From NCBI RefSeq assembly GCF_900101045.1, contig NZ_FNFN01000011.1:105773-169772 (forward strand): 64,000 bases of DNA. The letters are read 5' to 3'. The notes under the pieces were generated by a model. The model did not search any database, was not told where the DNA came from, and saw nothing but the letters and a program-made list of their open reading frames with translations. Positions 24,317 through 32,406 of this stretch are shown here, one piece after another. How positions within the stretch are numbered: position 1 is the first letter of the stretch; the number at the start of each line of letters is the position of its first letter. The DNA comes from Nocardioides sp. YR527. GTDB taxonomy: Bacteria > Actinomycetota > Actinomycetes > Propionibacteriales > Nocardioidaceae. The translations under genes were made by a program, and so were the position numbers.

Positions 24317-25396
24317 ATGGCGAAGACACCGGCGGCACATGTGCAGGCGGGCGAGCGTGAGGTGCGGATCTCCAGCCCGGACCGGGTGATCTACGAGGCG
24401 ACCGACCGCACCCCCGAGGTCACCAAGCTGATGGTCGCGGAGTTCTTCGCGACGGTCGGCGACCCGCTGATGCGGGCGCTGCGGGAGCGCCCGACGGCCC
24501 TGGAGCGCTGGCCCGACGGTTGGCGCGAGGGCATGAAGCTGGCCACCGGCCCCACCGACAAGGAGGGCGACGGTTTCTACCAGAAGCGCACGCCCAAGGG
24601 AGCCCCCGACTACCTCGAGGAGGTCGAGATCACCTTCCCGAGCGGGCGTAAGGCGCGAGAGATCTGCCCCACCGAGCCGGCGATCCCGGTCTGGTGCGCC
24701 CAGATGGGCACGCTGACCTTCCACCCCTGGCCGGTCCGCCGTGCGGACGTGGACCACCCCGACGAGCTCCGCATCGACCTCGACCCCCAGCCCGGCACCG
24801 ACTTCTCCGACGTCGTGCGGGTCGCGGGCGTCGCCCGGGAGACGCTCGAGGAGCTCGGCCTGCGCGGTTTCGCGAAGACCAGTGGCAACCGCGGCGTACA
24901 CATCTACGTACGCATCCGGCCGGAGTGGACCTTCGAGGAGCTGCGTCACGCCGCGATCGGGTTCGGGCGTGAGCTCGAGCGTCGCGACGGAGGAGTGACC
25001 ACCGCGTGGTGGAAGGAGGAGCGCGGGGAGCGCATCTTCGTCGACTTCAACCAGAACAACCGAGATCGCACGATCGCGAGCGCCTACTCGCTGCGTCCCA
25101 AGCCCGGCGCCCCGGTATCCACGCCGCTCACCTGGGACGAGCTGGCCGACCTGAAAGACCCGCGCGAGCTCAACCTCTTCACCGTCCCCGACCTCCTCGC
25201 CGACGGCGACCGCTGGGCGCAGATCGACGACGAGGCGTACGACCTCGGGCCCCTGCTCGAGCTCTGGGAGAAGCTGCCCGGTGGCGAGCTCAACTTCCCG
25301 CCCGACTACCCGAAGATGCCGGGGGAGCCACCGCGGGTGCAGCCGAGCAAGAAGGTCGCGTCCCACTGGGACGAGGAGGGCAACCGCATCGAGTGA
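24317..25396 (+). CDS. Stand-alone LigD-type polymerase domain (NHEJ primase-polymerase)
   Basis: This 359-residue protein matches the LigD PolDom/AEP family: VIYEATDRTPEVTKLMVAEF near 31, FYQKRTPKGAPDYLE near 93, the metal-binding ELRIDLDPQPGTDFSD near 150, FAKTSGNRGVHIYVRI near 183 and the third acidic motif IFVDFNQNNRDRTIASAYSL near 240. These enzymes fill gaps and prime ends during Ku-dependent double-strand break repair. The domain is not fused to a ligase; a separate ATP-dependent ligase is encoded at 29466-30563. No ku gene is seen here. Confidence 0.92.
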   Translation: MAKTPAAHVQAGEREVRISSPDRVIYEATDRTPEVTKLMVAEFFATVGDPLMRALRERPTALERWPDGWREGMKLATGPTDKEGDGFYQKRTPKGAPDYLEEVEITFPSGRKAREICPTEPAIPVWCAQMGTLTFHPWPVRRADVDHPDELRIDLDPQPGTDFSDVVRVAGVARETLEELGLRGFAKTSGNRGVHIYVRIRPEWTFEELRHAAIGFGRELERRDGGVTTAWWKEERGERIFVDFNQNNRDRTIASAYSLRPKPGAPVSTPLTWDELADLKDPRELNLFTVPDLLADGDRWAQIDDEAYDLGPLLELWEKLPGGELNFPPDYPKMPGEPPRVQPSKKVASHWDEEGNRIE

Positions 25397-25512
25397 TCGG
25401 CCTCCGGCCGACTCGTTGACAGGCTCATCACAGGTTCGGCACAGCCCGAGGACATGAACGACCGGTGAACTCCCGGGGTCGCATGAGTGACTCTCCCGGG
25501 AGGAAGAACTGA

Positions 25513-26394
25513 ATGGGTTGGTTGAGCAGACGCCGAGGCGTCACCCACGATGAGATGGAAGCCGAGGATGCTCCGACGCAGCCCACCGGCTATGCGGAGA
25601 CCGCGAGTCGGTTGCACGCCTTCAACCGCTACGAGATCAAGTACCTGATCGACGAGCTGAAGGTCGCCCGGCTCCGCGAGGAGCTCGAGGCCCGGATGGA
25701 GGCCGACCCGTACTCGCCACTGGGTGGCTATCCGGTGACGTCGGTCTACTACGACACCCCGGATCTCCGGTTCTACTGGGAGAAGATCGAGGGGCTCCGG
25801 TTCCGCCGCAAGCTCCGGATGCGGCTCTACGGGCAGCCGGCGGACTGTGCCGAGGACACCCCGGTCCATGTCGAGATCAAGCAGCGCGTGAACCGGGTGA
25901 CCCAGAAGCGCCGCCTGTCGCTGCCCTACCAGCAGGCGCGGCGCTGGCTCGACCAGCGCGAGGAGCTCGAACTCGACGTCAGCGGCACCTCGCGGGGCTT
26001 CGTCAACGAGGTGACCTCGCTGGTCGGCAATCTCGACCTGCGTCCCATCGTCACCACCGGCTACCAGCGTGAGGCGTTCATCGGGCGCGAGGCCGACCTC
26101 GGCCTGCGCGTCACCATCGACCACCGCGTGCGCGGCCGTGACCGCGACTTCCTCTTCGCCTCCAGCGCGGAGAACCGGTTCCTCATCCCACCGAAGCTGG
26201 CGATCGTCGAGCTCAAGGCCAACGAGCGGGTGCCCTACTGGGCGACCGACCTGACCGCACGGCTCGACATGTCGGTGGTCCGGATCTCGAAGTACTGCCA
26301 GTCCGTCGAGGCCTTCTCGCTCGCCCCGAGCTCACGCTACGGCACGTCCGAGAACGTCCCCGCCCCGTCCACCGACCTCATCACCTCTCGCTGA
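25513..26394 (+). CDS. VTC (polyphosphate polymerase-type) domain protein
   Basis: This 293-residue cytosolic protein is a triphosphate-tunnel VTC domain: NRYEIKYLID near 38, SVYYDTPDLRFYWEKIEG near 74, GLRFRRKLRMRLYG near 91, VHVEIKQRVNRVTQKRRLSL near 115, TTGYQREAFIG near 178, LAIVELKANERVPYWATDL near 226 and VVRISKYCQSVEAF near 253. The Lys/Arg residues lining the tunnel and the metal-binding Glu in VELK are retained. Yeast Vtc4 makes polyphosphate from ATP with this fold. It heads a three-gene operon with DUF4956 and CotH proteins. The ATG follows GGAGGAAG. Confidence 0.88.
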   Translation: MGWLSRRRGVTHDEMEAEDAPTQPTGYAETASRLHAFNRYEIKYLIDELKVARLREELEARMEADPYSPLGGYPVTSVYYDTPDLRFYWEKIEGLRFRRKLRMRLYGQPADCAEDTPVHVEIKQRVNRVTQKRRLSLPYQQARRWLDQREELELDVSGTSRGFVNEVTSLVGNLDLRPIVTTGYQREAFIGREADLGLRVTIDHRVRGRDRDFLFASSAENRFLIPPKLAIVELKANERVPYWATDLTARLDMSVVRISKYCQSVEAFSLAPSSRYGTSENVPAPSTDLITSR

Positions 26395-26426
26395 TCCTCT
26401 CGGCGATCACCGCACAGGAAGCTCTC

Positions 26427-27104
26427 ATGAATCTCGATTTCCAAGATCTCAGCTCCACGTTCACCGTCTTCGACATCGTGGCGTCGCTGACGCTGTCGTT
26501 CGTGCTGTCGGCGATCATCGGCTACGTCTACCGGGCCACCCACAAGAACGTCTCCTACAGCCAGTCGTACGTCCAGACGCTGGTGCTCGCGGGCATGGTC
26601 GTCTCGCTCATCATGCTCGTCGTCGGCTCCAACATCGCCAGGGCGTTCGCGCTGGTGGGTGCGCTGTCGGTGATCCGGTTCCGCAACGCGGTGAAGGAGA
26701 CCCGCGACGTCGGCTTCATCTTCCTGGTGATGGCGATCGGGATGACGACCGGCACCCGGTTCTACCTGCTCGCGATCGCGGCCACGGTGATGATCTGCCT
26801 CGTGCTCGTCCTGATGAACAAGTTCAACTGGTTCAAGCTCGACGTGCAGCGTCAGGTCGTCAAGGTCCAGGTTCCGCCCGAGCCGGAGTACACCGCGGTC
26901 GTCGAGGACCTGATGATCCAGCACTGCTCCGACTTCGAGCTGGTCTCGACCGAGTCCGTACGCTCCGGGGCGCTGATCGAGCTCTACTACACCGCGCAGC
27001 TGAAGAAGGGCAGCAGCTCGCGTGAGCTGCTGCAGGCACTCTCCGCGGTCAACAGCGGCCAGCGCGTCACCGTGCTGACGGGCTACGACCAGACCGATCT
27101 GTGA
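26427..27104 (+). CDS. DUF4956 membrane protein
   Basis: This 225-residue protein has four or so membrane helices in its first 130 residues (FDIVASLTLSFVLSAIIGYV, YVQTLVLAGMVVSLIMLVVG, LVGALSVIRFRNAVKETRDV, IGMTTGTRFYLLAIAATVMI) and a cytosolic C-terminal domain with a ferredoxin-like pattern (VVKVQVPPEPEYTAVVEDLM). This is the DUF4956 architecture, repeatedly found between VTC and CotH genes. Its stop overlaps the cotH ATG (TGATG). The biochemical role is unknown; a membrane partner of the VTC enzyme is a reasonable inference. Confidence 0.85.
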   Translation: MNLDFQDLSSTFTVFDIVASLTLSFVLSAIIGYVYRATHKNVSYSQSYVQTLVLAGMVVSLIMLVVGSNIARAFALVGALSVIRFRNAVKETRDVGFIFLVMAIGMTTGTRFYLLAIAATVMICLVLVLMNKFNWFKLDVQRQVVKVQVPPEPEYTAVVEDLMIQHCSDFELVSTESVRSGALIELYYTAQLKKGSSSRELLQALSAVNSGQRVTVLTGYDQTDL

Positions 27105-28699
27105 TGGCCGAACCCGACAACATCACGCCGCAGCCGGTGCCGCGCAAGCGCCTCCGGCACCGGCTGCCGCGTTCCTGGCGCCAGCACTGGAAGCTCGTCG
27201 CCCTCCTGGGTGTCTTCTCCCTCGCGCTGCTGGTCACGCTCAAGGATGTGGGCATCAAGCCCTACATCACCGGCGACGTCGAGATCGCCGCCGCCGACAT
27301 CACCGAGGACCTCGCCGGCACCGTCGACCTCTTCGACACCTCGGTCGACCACGAGGTCTCCATCGACATCACCGACGTCGAGTACGACGACATGGTCGAC
27401 AGCTACCAGAAGGACGGTGAGAAGAAGTGGGTCACCGCCACGGTGACCATCGACGGGACCGTCATCAACGACGTCGCGGTGCGGCTCAAGGGGAACTCGA
27501 CCCTGATGGGCCTGCGCGGCACCAGCGGAGCCGGTGGCGAGGGCGGTCCCGGACGCGGCGGCATGATGCCTCCCGAAGGCATGGAGCCGCCCGAGGGGAT
27601 GGAGATGCCCGAAGGGATGGAGCCGCCCGAGGGCATGGAGATGCCCGAAGGCGGGATGGCCGGGGGACCGGGCGGTGGCGCGATGGGCGCGATGTCCCAG
27701 GTCTCCGCCGACGACCCGACCTCGCTCCCGCTGCTGCTCAGCTTCGACGAGAACGTCGAGGGCCGCGCCTACCAGGGCATGACCGAGATCTCCGTACGCC
27801 CCGGCAGCCCGGTTATCAATGAGGCGATGGCCCTCTCGCTGACCAAGGCCGCCGATCTGCCGACCCAGGACTACGGGTATGCCGTCTACTCGGTCAACGG
27901 CAGCGACACGACGACCCGTCTGCTGCTCGCCCACCCGGACGAGAACATGGCGAACAACCTGTTCGACTCGCCCGGCTACCTCTACAAGGCGGACGCCTCC
28001 TCCCAGCTGGCCTACGTCGACGCCGACCAGTCCTCCTACAGCGACCAGTTCAAGCAGATCAACGCCAGCGATGACGGCACCCTGCAGCCGATCATCGACT
28101 TCCTGAAGTGGATGGACGGGGCCGACGACGAAGAGTTCGCCGCCGACCTGGACGAGTGGGTCGACGTGGACTCGCTGGCGAGCTACCTGGCGATGCAGAA
28201 CCTGATCGTCAACAGCGACGACATGAGCGGTCCGGGTCAGAACTACTACCTCTGGTACGACCTGGACTCCGAGAAGCTCTCGGTGATCTCCTGGGACCTC
28301 AACCTCGCCATGCAGGGTGACGCCACGCTCGGTCCCGACGACGAGAACGGCATGGGAGGCGGCATGCGGGCCGGTATGGACGCAGGCATGGGCGCCGCCC
28401 CGGAACGTACGCAGCAGGCAGGCGGAGCCGGTGGAGCCGGTGGCATCCGTGGTGGGAACGCGCTCAAGGAGCGGTTCCTGGCGTCCGAGGACCTGAAGAC
28501 CGTCTACACCGAGGCGTACTGGGAGCTGTTCGACAAGGTGTACGCCGACGGCACGGCCGCCGACACCCTCGACGGGCTGGCCGAGACGGTGCCGACCAGC
28601 GACTCGCTGAGCGCCGAGGACCTGGGAACGGCGATCGACACGATGTCGGATTGGGTCGACCAGCGCACCAGCACCTTGGAGAAGGCACGGAAGGAGTGA
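27104..28699 (+). CDS. CotH-type kinase family protein with a Met/Glu/Pro/Gly-rich insert
   Basis: This 531-residue protein has a membrane anchor (WKLVALLGVFSLALLVTLKD, residues 30-49) and an extracellular CotH-like kinase domain: VAVRLKGNSTLMGL near 125, LLLSFDENVEGRAYQGM near 210 and GQNYYLWYDLDSEKLSVISWDLNLAM near 385 (cited in part) with the catalytic Asp region. The glycine loop is interrupted by two low-complexity inserts: PPEGMEMPEG-type repeats at about 27565-27680 and a Gly/Met/Ala-rich tract at about 28345-28455. CotH proteins phosphorylate secreted proteins in spore coats. The ATG overlaps the upstream stop; a GTG one codon earlier is possible. Confidence 0.85.
   Translation: MAEPDNITPQPVPRKRLRHRLPRSWRQHWKLVALLGVFSLALLVTLKDVGIKPYITGDVEIAAADITEDLAGTVDLFDTSVDHEVSIDITDVEYDDMVDSYQKDGEKKWVTATVTIDGTVINDVAVRLKGNSTLMGLRGTSGAGGEGGPGRGGMMPPEGMEPPEGMEMPEGMEPPEGMEMPEGGMAGGPGGGAMGAMSQVSADDPTSLPLLLSFDENVEGRAYQGMTEISVRPGSPVINEAMALSLTKAADLPTQDYGYAVYSVNGSDTTTRLLLAHPDENMANNLFDSPGYLYKADASSQLAYVDADQSSYSDQFKQINASDDGTLQPIIDFLKWMDGADDEEFAADLDEWVDVDSLASYLAMQNLIVNSDDMSGPGQNYYLWYDLDSEKLSVISWDLNLAMQGDATLGPDDENGMGGGMRAGMDAGMGAAPERTQQAGGAGGAGGIRGGNALKERFLASEDLKTVYTEAYWELFDKVYADGTAADTLDGLAETVPTSDSLSAEDLGTAIDTMSDWVDQRTSTLEKARKE
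27565..27680 (+). repeat. Short tandem repeats encoding PPEGME/MPEGME units in the CotH gene
   Basis: Five imperfect 18-bp units encode PPEGME or MPEGME hexapeptides and are followed by a Gly/Met-rich tail. The repeats are in frame within the CotH-like gene and would vary by slippage without shifting frame. Comparable Met-rich inserts occur in other actinobacterial CotH proteins. Confidence 0.75.
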
Positions 28700-28708
28700 G
28701 CGGATAGC

Positions 28709-28786
28709 AGAAGTGCCCACTCAGCGCGGATCCCCCGATCGCACGAGCAGGCACTTCTTTGTCGCTGGATCCCCCCGGAACAGCGA
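28709..28786 (+). ncRNA. Probable 6C small RNA (two hairpins with C-rich loops)
   Basis: Two hairpins lie just after the CotH stop. The first pairs AGAAGTGCC (28709-28717) with GGCACTTCT (28750-28758), then CTC with GAG and GCG with CGC, leaving a loop with five Cs. The second pairs TCGCTG (28762-28767) with CAGCGA (28781-28786) around a loop containing CCCCCC. Two consecutive hairpins with C-run loops define the actinobacterial 6C RNA family (B11 in mycobacteria). No clear promoter was found; the first hairpin followed by TTCTTTG could also end cotH transcripts. Confidence 0.68.
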
Positions 28787-28907
28787 ACCCCAAGATACTA
28801 GGGGAATGCGAGCCACAACTGCCACGTGAAGCCGGTAACAGAGCGGTAACCTTTGATGTGTTACCGGTCACGTCTGGTGCATTCGGCGGTCATGGGGACG
28901 AAACGTC
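28787..28907. other. Convergent gap with inverted GGTAAC/GTTACC words
   Basis: Between the probable 6C RNA and the convergent USP-like gene, CGGTAAC occurs at 28833 and 28844, with GTTACCG at 28860. The words are seen; whether they are protein-binding sites or part of an RNA structure is unclear. No open reading frame fits here. Confidence 0.35.
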
Positions 28908-29432
28908 CTACATTCCGGTGATTCCTTCGCCTTCGCCGGCCTGCTCGTCGAAGTTCTCGTGCTCGATCAGGTGCAGGACAGGCACGTGGAGATGGCGTCG
29001 GGCCTGGTGGGTCCAGTCGACGTGGAAGAACTCGGCGACCACGTGCGGGCGGGTCATGATGATCGCCTCCCGGCCGTCGACGGCCGCGACCTTGGTGCGC
29101 AGTGCCTTGACCGGATCCTGGACGAGCTCGCCGTGGGCGGCGGCGCCAGAGGTCTTCAGGACCTTGAGGGTCTGCTCGAGCGCCTTCTCGGCCTCGTCCT
29201 TGGCCTCCTCGCGCACCGCGTCGAGGTCGATCTCGTTCATCATCATCGCCGAGCCGAGGTATTCGGCCGCGCTGAGCGTGCCCATCGCCGACTCGATCCG
29301 CGCTGCGGCGTCCTCCAAGGGAAGCAGCACGTGGTAGACCGGGTCCTCGACCCCCTCGTGGAGAGAGTGGACCCGGGTCGCGTCGTCGAGGGTGATTGCC
29401 TGCTCGACCAGGAGTACGACGTCGTAGCTCAT
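28908..29432 (-). CDS. Uncharacterised actinobacterial protein, universal-stress-like
   Basis: This 174-residue soluble protein has an alternating beta/alpha layout: SYDVVLLVEQAITLDDATRV at the start, a middle amphipathic helix rich in Glu/Lys/Ala (EEAKDEAEKALEQTLKVLKT), and a final REAIIMTRPHVVAEFFHVDW followed by ARRHLHVPVLHLIEH, close to the end pattern of universal stress proteins. I cannot assign a function. It is 33 bp downstream of nothing obvious on its own strand except the ligase gene region and is convergent with the VTC operon. Confidence 0.6.
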   Translation of the reverse strand: MSYDVVLLVEQAITLDDATRVHSLHEGVEDPVYHVLLPLEDAAARIESAMGTLSAAEYLGSAMMMNEIDLDAVREEAKDEAEKALEQTLKVLKTSGAAAHGELVQDPVKALRTKVAAVDGREAIIMTRPHVVAEFFHVDWTHQARRHLHVPVLHLIEHENFDEQAGEGEGITGM

Positions 29433-29465
29433 GACTCCGACCCTATCCGGATTTAACTGCGCTGT

Positions 29466-30563
29466 TCAGCGGGGCACTCCGAGCACTTCGGAGAGCTCGT
29501 ACGCCACGGGTTCCTCGAGCTGCTCGTAGCCGCAGGACTCCGGGTCGCGGTCGGGGCGCCAGCGCTTGAACTGGGCGGTGTGCCGGAACCGGCGTCCCTC
29601 CATGTGGTCGTAGCCCACCTCGAGCACCCGCTCCGGCCGCAGCGGGGTGAAGGACAGGTCCTTCCCCTGGGACCAGCGGCTCTGGGTGCCGGGGACGCGG
29701 TCGGGGTTGGCGGTGAGCCACTCGTTCCAGCGTCCCCACGGGTGGTCCTCGATCGGGACGACCAGCTCCTGCAGCTCTTGCCACAGCTCGGCGCGTCGCG
29801 CGGCGGTGAAGGACGCCGATACCCCGATGTGCTGCAGCTCCGGCTGACCGTCCTCCCCGGGGGCGTACAGACCTAGCAGCAGGCTCCCGAGCAGCGGGTT
29901 CTCCGGCGTGGAGGTCTTGTGCTCGCGGTAGCCGGCCACGACCACGTCAGCCGTACGCGAGTGCTTGATCTTCAGCATCGTCCGCTTGTCGGGGACGTAG
30001 GGAGCGTCCAGCGGCTTGGCCATGACCCCGTCCAGTCCGGCGCCCTCGAACCGGGTGAACCAGTCCTGGGCGACCTCCGGGTCGGTCGTCGTCGTGCACA
30101 GATGGACGTTGTCCGAGGTCACCGAGGAGAAGACGTCCTCCAGCGCTGCCCGTCGCTCCGTCAGCGGTTCGTCGAGGAACGACCTCTCGCCCAGCGCGAG
30201 CAGATCGAAGGCCGCGTACGCAGCGGGCGTCTCCTCCGCCAGCAGGCTGATCCGTGACGCCGCCGGGTGGATCCGCTGCTGCAGCACCTCGAACTCCAGC
30301 CGGTCCCCGATCGCCACGAAGATCTCCCCGTCGAGCACGATCTTCTCCGGCAGCGCCTTCCGCAGCGCCTCGACCACCTCGGGGAAGTAGCGCGTCAGCG
30401 GCTTGGTGTTGCGCGAGGCCAGCTCCACCTCGTCCCCGTCCTTGAACACGATGCACCGGAACCCGTCCCACTTCGGCTCGAACGCATAGCCGCCGTCGGT
30501 CGGCACGCCCTTCGCGGGCTTCGCGAGCATCGGCAGGATCGGCGGCATCACAGGAAGGTCCAC
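29466..30563 (-). CDS. ATP-dependent DNA ligase (LigC/LigD ligase-domain type)
   Basis: This 365-residue ligase carries the nucleotidyltransferase motif I FEPKWDGFRCIVFKDG near residue 28 with the adenylated Lys, motif III IVLDGEIFVAI near 77, AAYAAFDLLALG near 113, motif IV GLDGVMAKPLD near 174 and motif V TMLKIKHSRTADVVVAGYRE near 194, then an OB-fold domain. It fits the small actinobacterial LigC-type ligases that support NHEJ or base-excision repair. It is about 4 kb from the stand-alone LigD-type polymerase. The start was taken at ATG 30563. Confidence 0.92.
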   Translation of the reverse strand: MDLPVMPPILPMLAKPAKGVPTDGGYAFEPKWDGFRCIVFKDGDEVELASRNTKPLTRYFPEVVEALRKALPEKIVLDGEIFVAIGDRLEFEVLQQRIHPAASRISLLAEETPAAYAAFDLLALGERSFLDEPLTERRAALEDVFSSVTSDNVHLCTTTTDPEVAQDWFTRFEGAGLDGVMAKPLDAPYVPDKRTMLKIKHSRTADVVVAGYREHKTSTPENPLLGSLLLGLYAPGEDGQPELQHIGVSASFTAARRAELWQELQELVVPIEDHPWGRWNEWLTANPDRVPGTQSRWSQGKDLSFTPLRPERVLEVGYDHMEGRRFRHTAQFKRWRPDRDPESCGYEQLEEPVAYELSEVLGVPR

Positions 30564-30608
30564 GTCGCTCAGCCTAAGCGCGCGATCGATCCGTGGGAGG
30601 AAGACCGG

Positions 30609-31955
30609 TCAGGTCGTCCCGGCGGCGTAGCGCTGCAGGAACAGCGCCTCGGTCAGTGCCATGGCCGAGATCTCACGCGGGTCCACGCTCTCGTTCGGCG
30701 CGTGGATCAACGCCTGCGGCTCCTCCACGCCCATCAGGATGATCTCGGCGTCGGGGTAGGTGTCGGTGAAGACGTTGCACAGCGGTATCGAGCCGCCCTG
30801 CCCGAGGCTTGCCATCGGCTTCTCGTAGGCCTCCAGCATCGCCGCGCCCATCGCCCGGTAGGCCGGTCCGTCGATCGTGGCCCGGAACGGCGAGCCGGTG
30901 GCTTCCACCTCGATGGTGACGTGGACACCCCAGGGTGCGGTCCGGTGGAGGTGCGCTTCGAGCGCCTTCTGTGCCACGTCCGGCGCGAGCCCGGGTGGGA
31001 TGCGGAGATTCAGCCGCGCGGCGGCCTTCGGCACGATCGCCGCCGCCGAGCCGACCACGGGTGGGCAGTCGATGCCGAGCACCGTGACCGATGGCCTTGC
31101 CCACAACATGTCCGACACCGAGCCGTCACCGAGCAGCTGGACCCCGTCGAGCAGTCCGGCGTCGCCGCGGAACTGCTCGGGCGGGTACGGCTCGCCCTCC
31201 CAGCGTCGGGTGTTGTCCAGGCCCTCGATGGTGGTGTTGCCGGCCGAGTCCCGCAGGCCGGCCAGCATCGCGATCAGGGCCGCGAGGGCGTCCGGGGCGG
31301 CACCGCCGAACATTCCGGAGTGCACCTCCGAGGTCAGGGCCTCGACGGTGACGACCACGTTGACCATGCCGCGCAGGCTGACGGTCGCCGCAGGGTGGCC
31401 GACGGCCGCGTTCCCGGTGTCGCAGACCAGGATCGTGTCGGCGCGGAGCAGATCCGGGTTGTCGACCACGAACGCCTCCAGGCCCCCCGTGCCCTGCTCC
31501 TCGGACCCCTCCACGACCAGCTTGAGGTTCACCGGTACGTCATCCCCCAAGGCGCGGAGCGCCAGGAGGTGCATGAGGATGTTGCCCTTGCAGTCCGCCG
31601 TCCCGCGGCCGTACCAGCGCCCGTCCTTCTCGACCAGCTCGAACGGCGGTGTCTGCCAGGCGGCGTCGTCGAGCGGCGGTTGCACGTCGTAGTGGGCGTA
31701 CAGCAGCACCGTGGGCGCATCGGGTCGTGCGCACTGGCGCGAGCCCACGACGGCGTTGCTGCCGTCGGAGGTCTCCGCCAGTCGGGCATCGTCGAACCCG
31801 AGAGCCGTGAAGTGGTCGAGCACCCACCGCGCGGCACGGTGGCACTCCTCGGGCGGGAACTGGCGCGGGTCGGCGACCGACTTGATGGCGACCAGCTCGG
31901 CCAGCTCCTCCCGCGCCTGGGGCATGAGGTCAGCGATGCGGCCCCTCAGATCCAT
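30609..31955 (-). CDS. M20 family metallopeptidase (dipeptidase)
   Basis: This 448-residue M20 peptidase shows the metal ligands and catalytic residues in order: LLYAHYDVQPPLDDAAWQTP (His and Asp), GRGTADCKGN (bridging Asp), VVEGSEEQGTGGLEAFV (catalytic Glu and ligand Glu), an HSG motif in the lid domain (EVHSGMFGGAAPDALAAL) and a final IHAPNESVD His. These features fit CNDP-type dipeptidases. ATG 31955 was preferred, 7 bp after the upstream stop and preceded by GGGGTGAG; ATG 31979 would overlap the preceding gene. It forms an operon with a small membrane protein and an APC permease. Confidence 0.88.
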   Translation of the reverse strand: MDLRGRIADLMPQAREELAELVAIKSVADPRQFPPEECHRAARWVLDHFTALGFDDARLAETSDGSNAVVGSRQCARPDAPTVLLYAHYDVQPPLDDAAWQTPPFELVEKDGRWYGRGTADCKGNILMHLLALRALGDDVPVNLKLVVEGSEEQGTGGLEAFVVDNPDLLRADTILVCDTGNAAVGHPAATVSLRGMVNVVVTVEALTSEVHSGMFGGAAPDALAALIAMLAGLRDSAGNTTIEGLDNTRRWEGEPYPPEQFRGDAGLLDGVQLLGDGSVSDMLWARPSVTVLGIDCPPVVGSAAAIVPKAAARLNLRIPPGLAPDVAQKALEAHLHRTAPWGVHVTIEVEATGSPFRATIDGPAYRAMGAAMLEAYEKPMASLGQGGSIPLCNVFTDTYPDAEIILMGVEEPQALIHAPNESVDPREISAMALTEALFLQRYAAGTT

Positions 31956-31962
31956 TTCTCGC

Positions 31963-32406
31963 TCACCCCGCCACGTCATCGGTCTCGAGGTCGTCGACGA
32001 ACTCGTTGAATTCCTCCAGCTCGTCGGGGCAGTAGATCTCGATGATCAGCTTCTGGCCCTGGAAGACCCGGCTGTCGGCGATCACCGGGCGCGACCCGGG
32101 GCCGGTCGCCCCGTTCGAGAGCTGCGACAGCAGGACGGCGCGATTCAGCGCGTCGTTCGGGTCCTCGCATGTCGCCCCACCGTCCTCGCCCAGGACCCGC
32201 ACGATCTGGTCCCTGTCCGGGGCGCTGGCGCCCGCGTCCTCGAGGGCCGCGATCAGCTCGTCGGCCTTCTCCTCGGCGTTGCGGGTCTCCCGGGCCGAGT
32301 TGAAGGCGATCAGCCCGGCGATGAGGAGGACGCCGAGGACGACCAGGGCGGTGATGTAGATCCAGCTGCGTTCGCGCTTGCTCTCTGTCTCCGTCGGGGT
32401 GCTCAT
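31963..32406 (-). CDS. Small membrane-anchored protein of a peptidase-permease operon
   Basis: This 147-residue protein has a hydrophilic N-terminus, one membrane helix (WIYITALVVLGVLLIAGLIA, residues 15-34), then a helical region with a coiled-coil part (EEKADELIAALEDAG) and an extracytoplasmic domain with two Cys (ATCEDPND and IEIYCPDELEE) that could form a disulfide. The ATG at 32406 overlaps the permease stop (ATGA), so it is co-translated with it. No family is recognised; it may be an accessory subunit of the permease. Confidence 0.65.
   Translation of the reverse strand: MSTPTETESKRERSWIYITALVVLGVLLIAGLIAFNSARETRNAEEKADELIAALEDAGASAPDRDQIVRVLGEDGGATCEDPNDALNRAVLLSQLSNGATGPGSRPVIADSRVFQGQKLIIEIYCPDELEEFNEFVDDLETDDVAG

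Noticed and set aside
28833..28866. GGTAAC/GTTACC repeats as a promoter for another gene.
   Set aside because: Both flanking genes converge here and no open frame follows in either direction.
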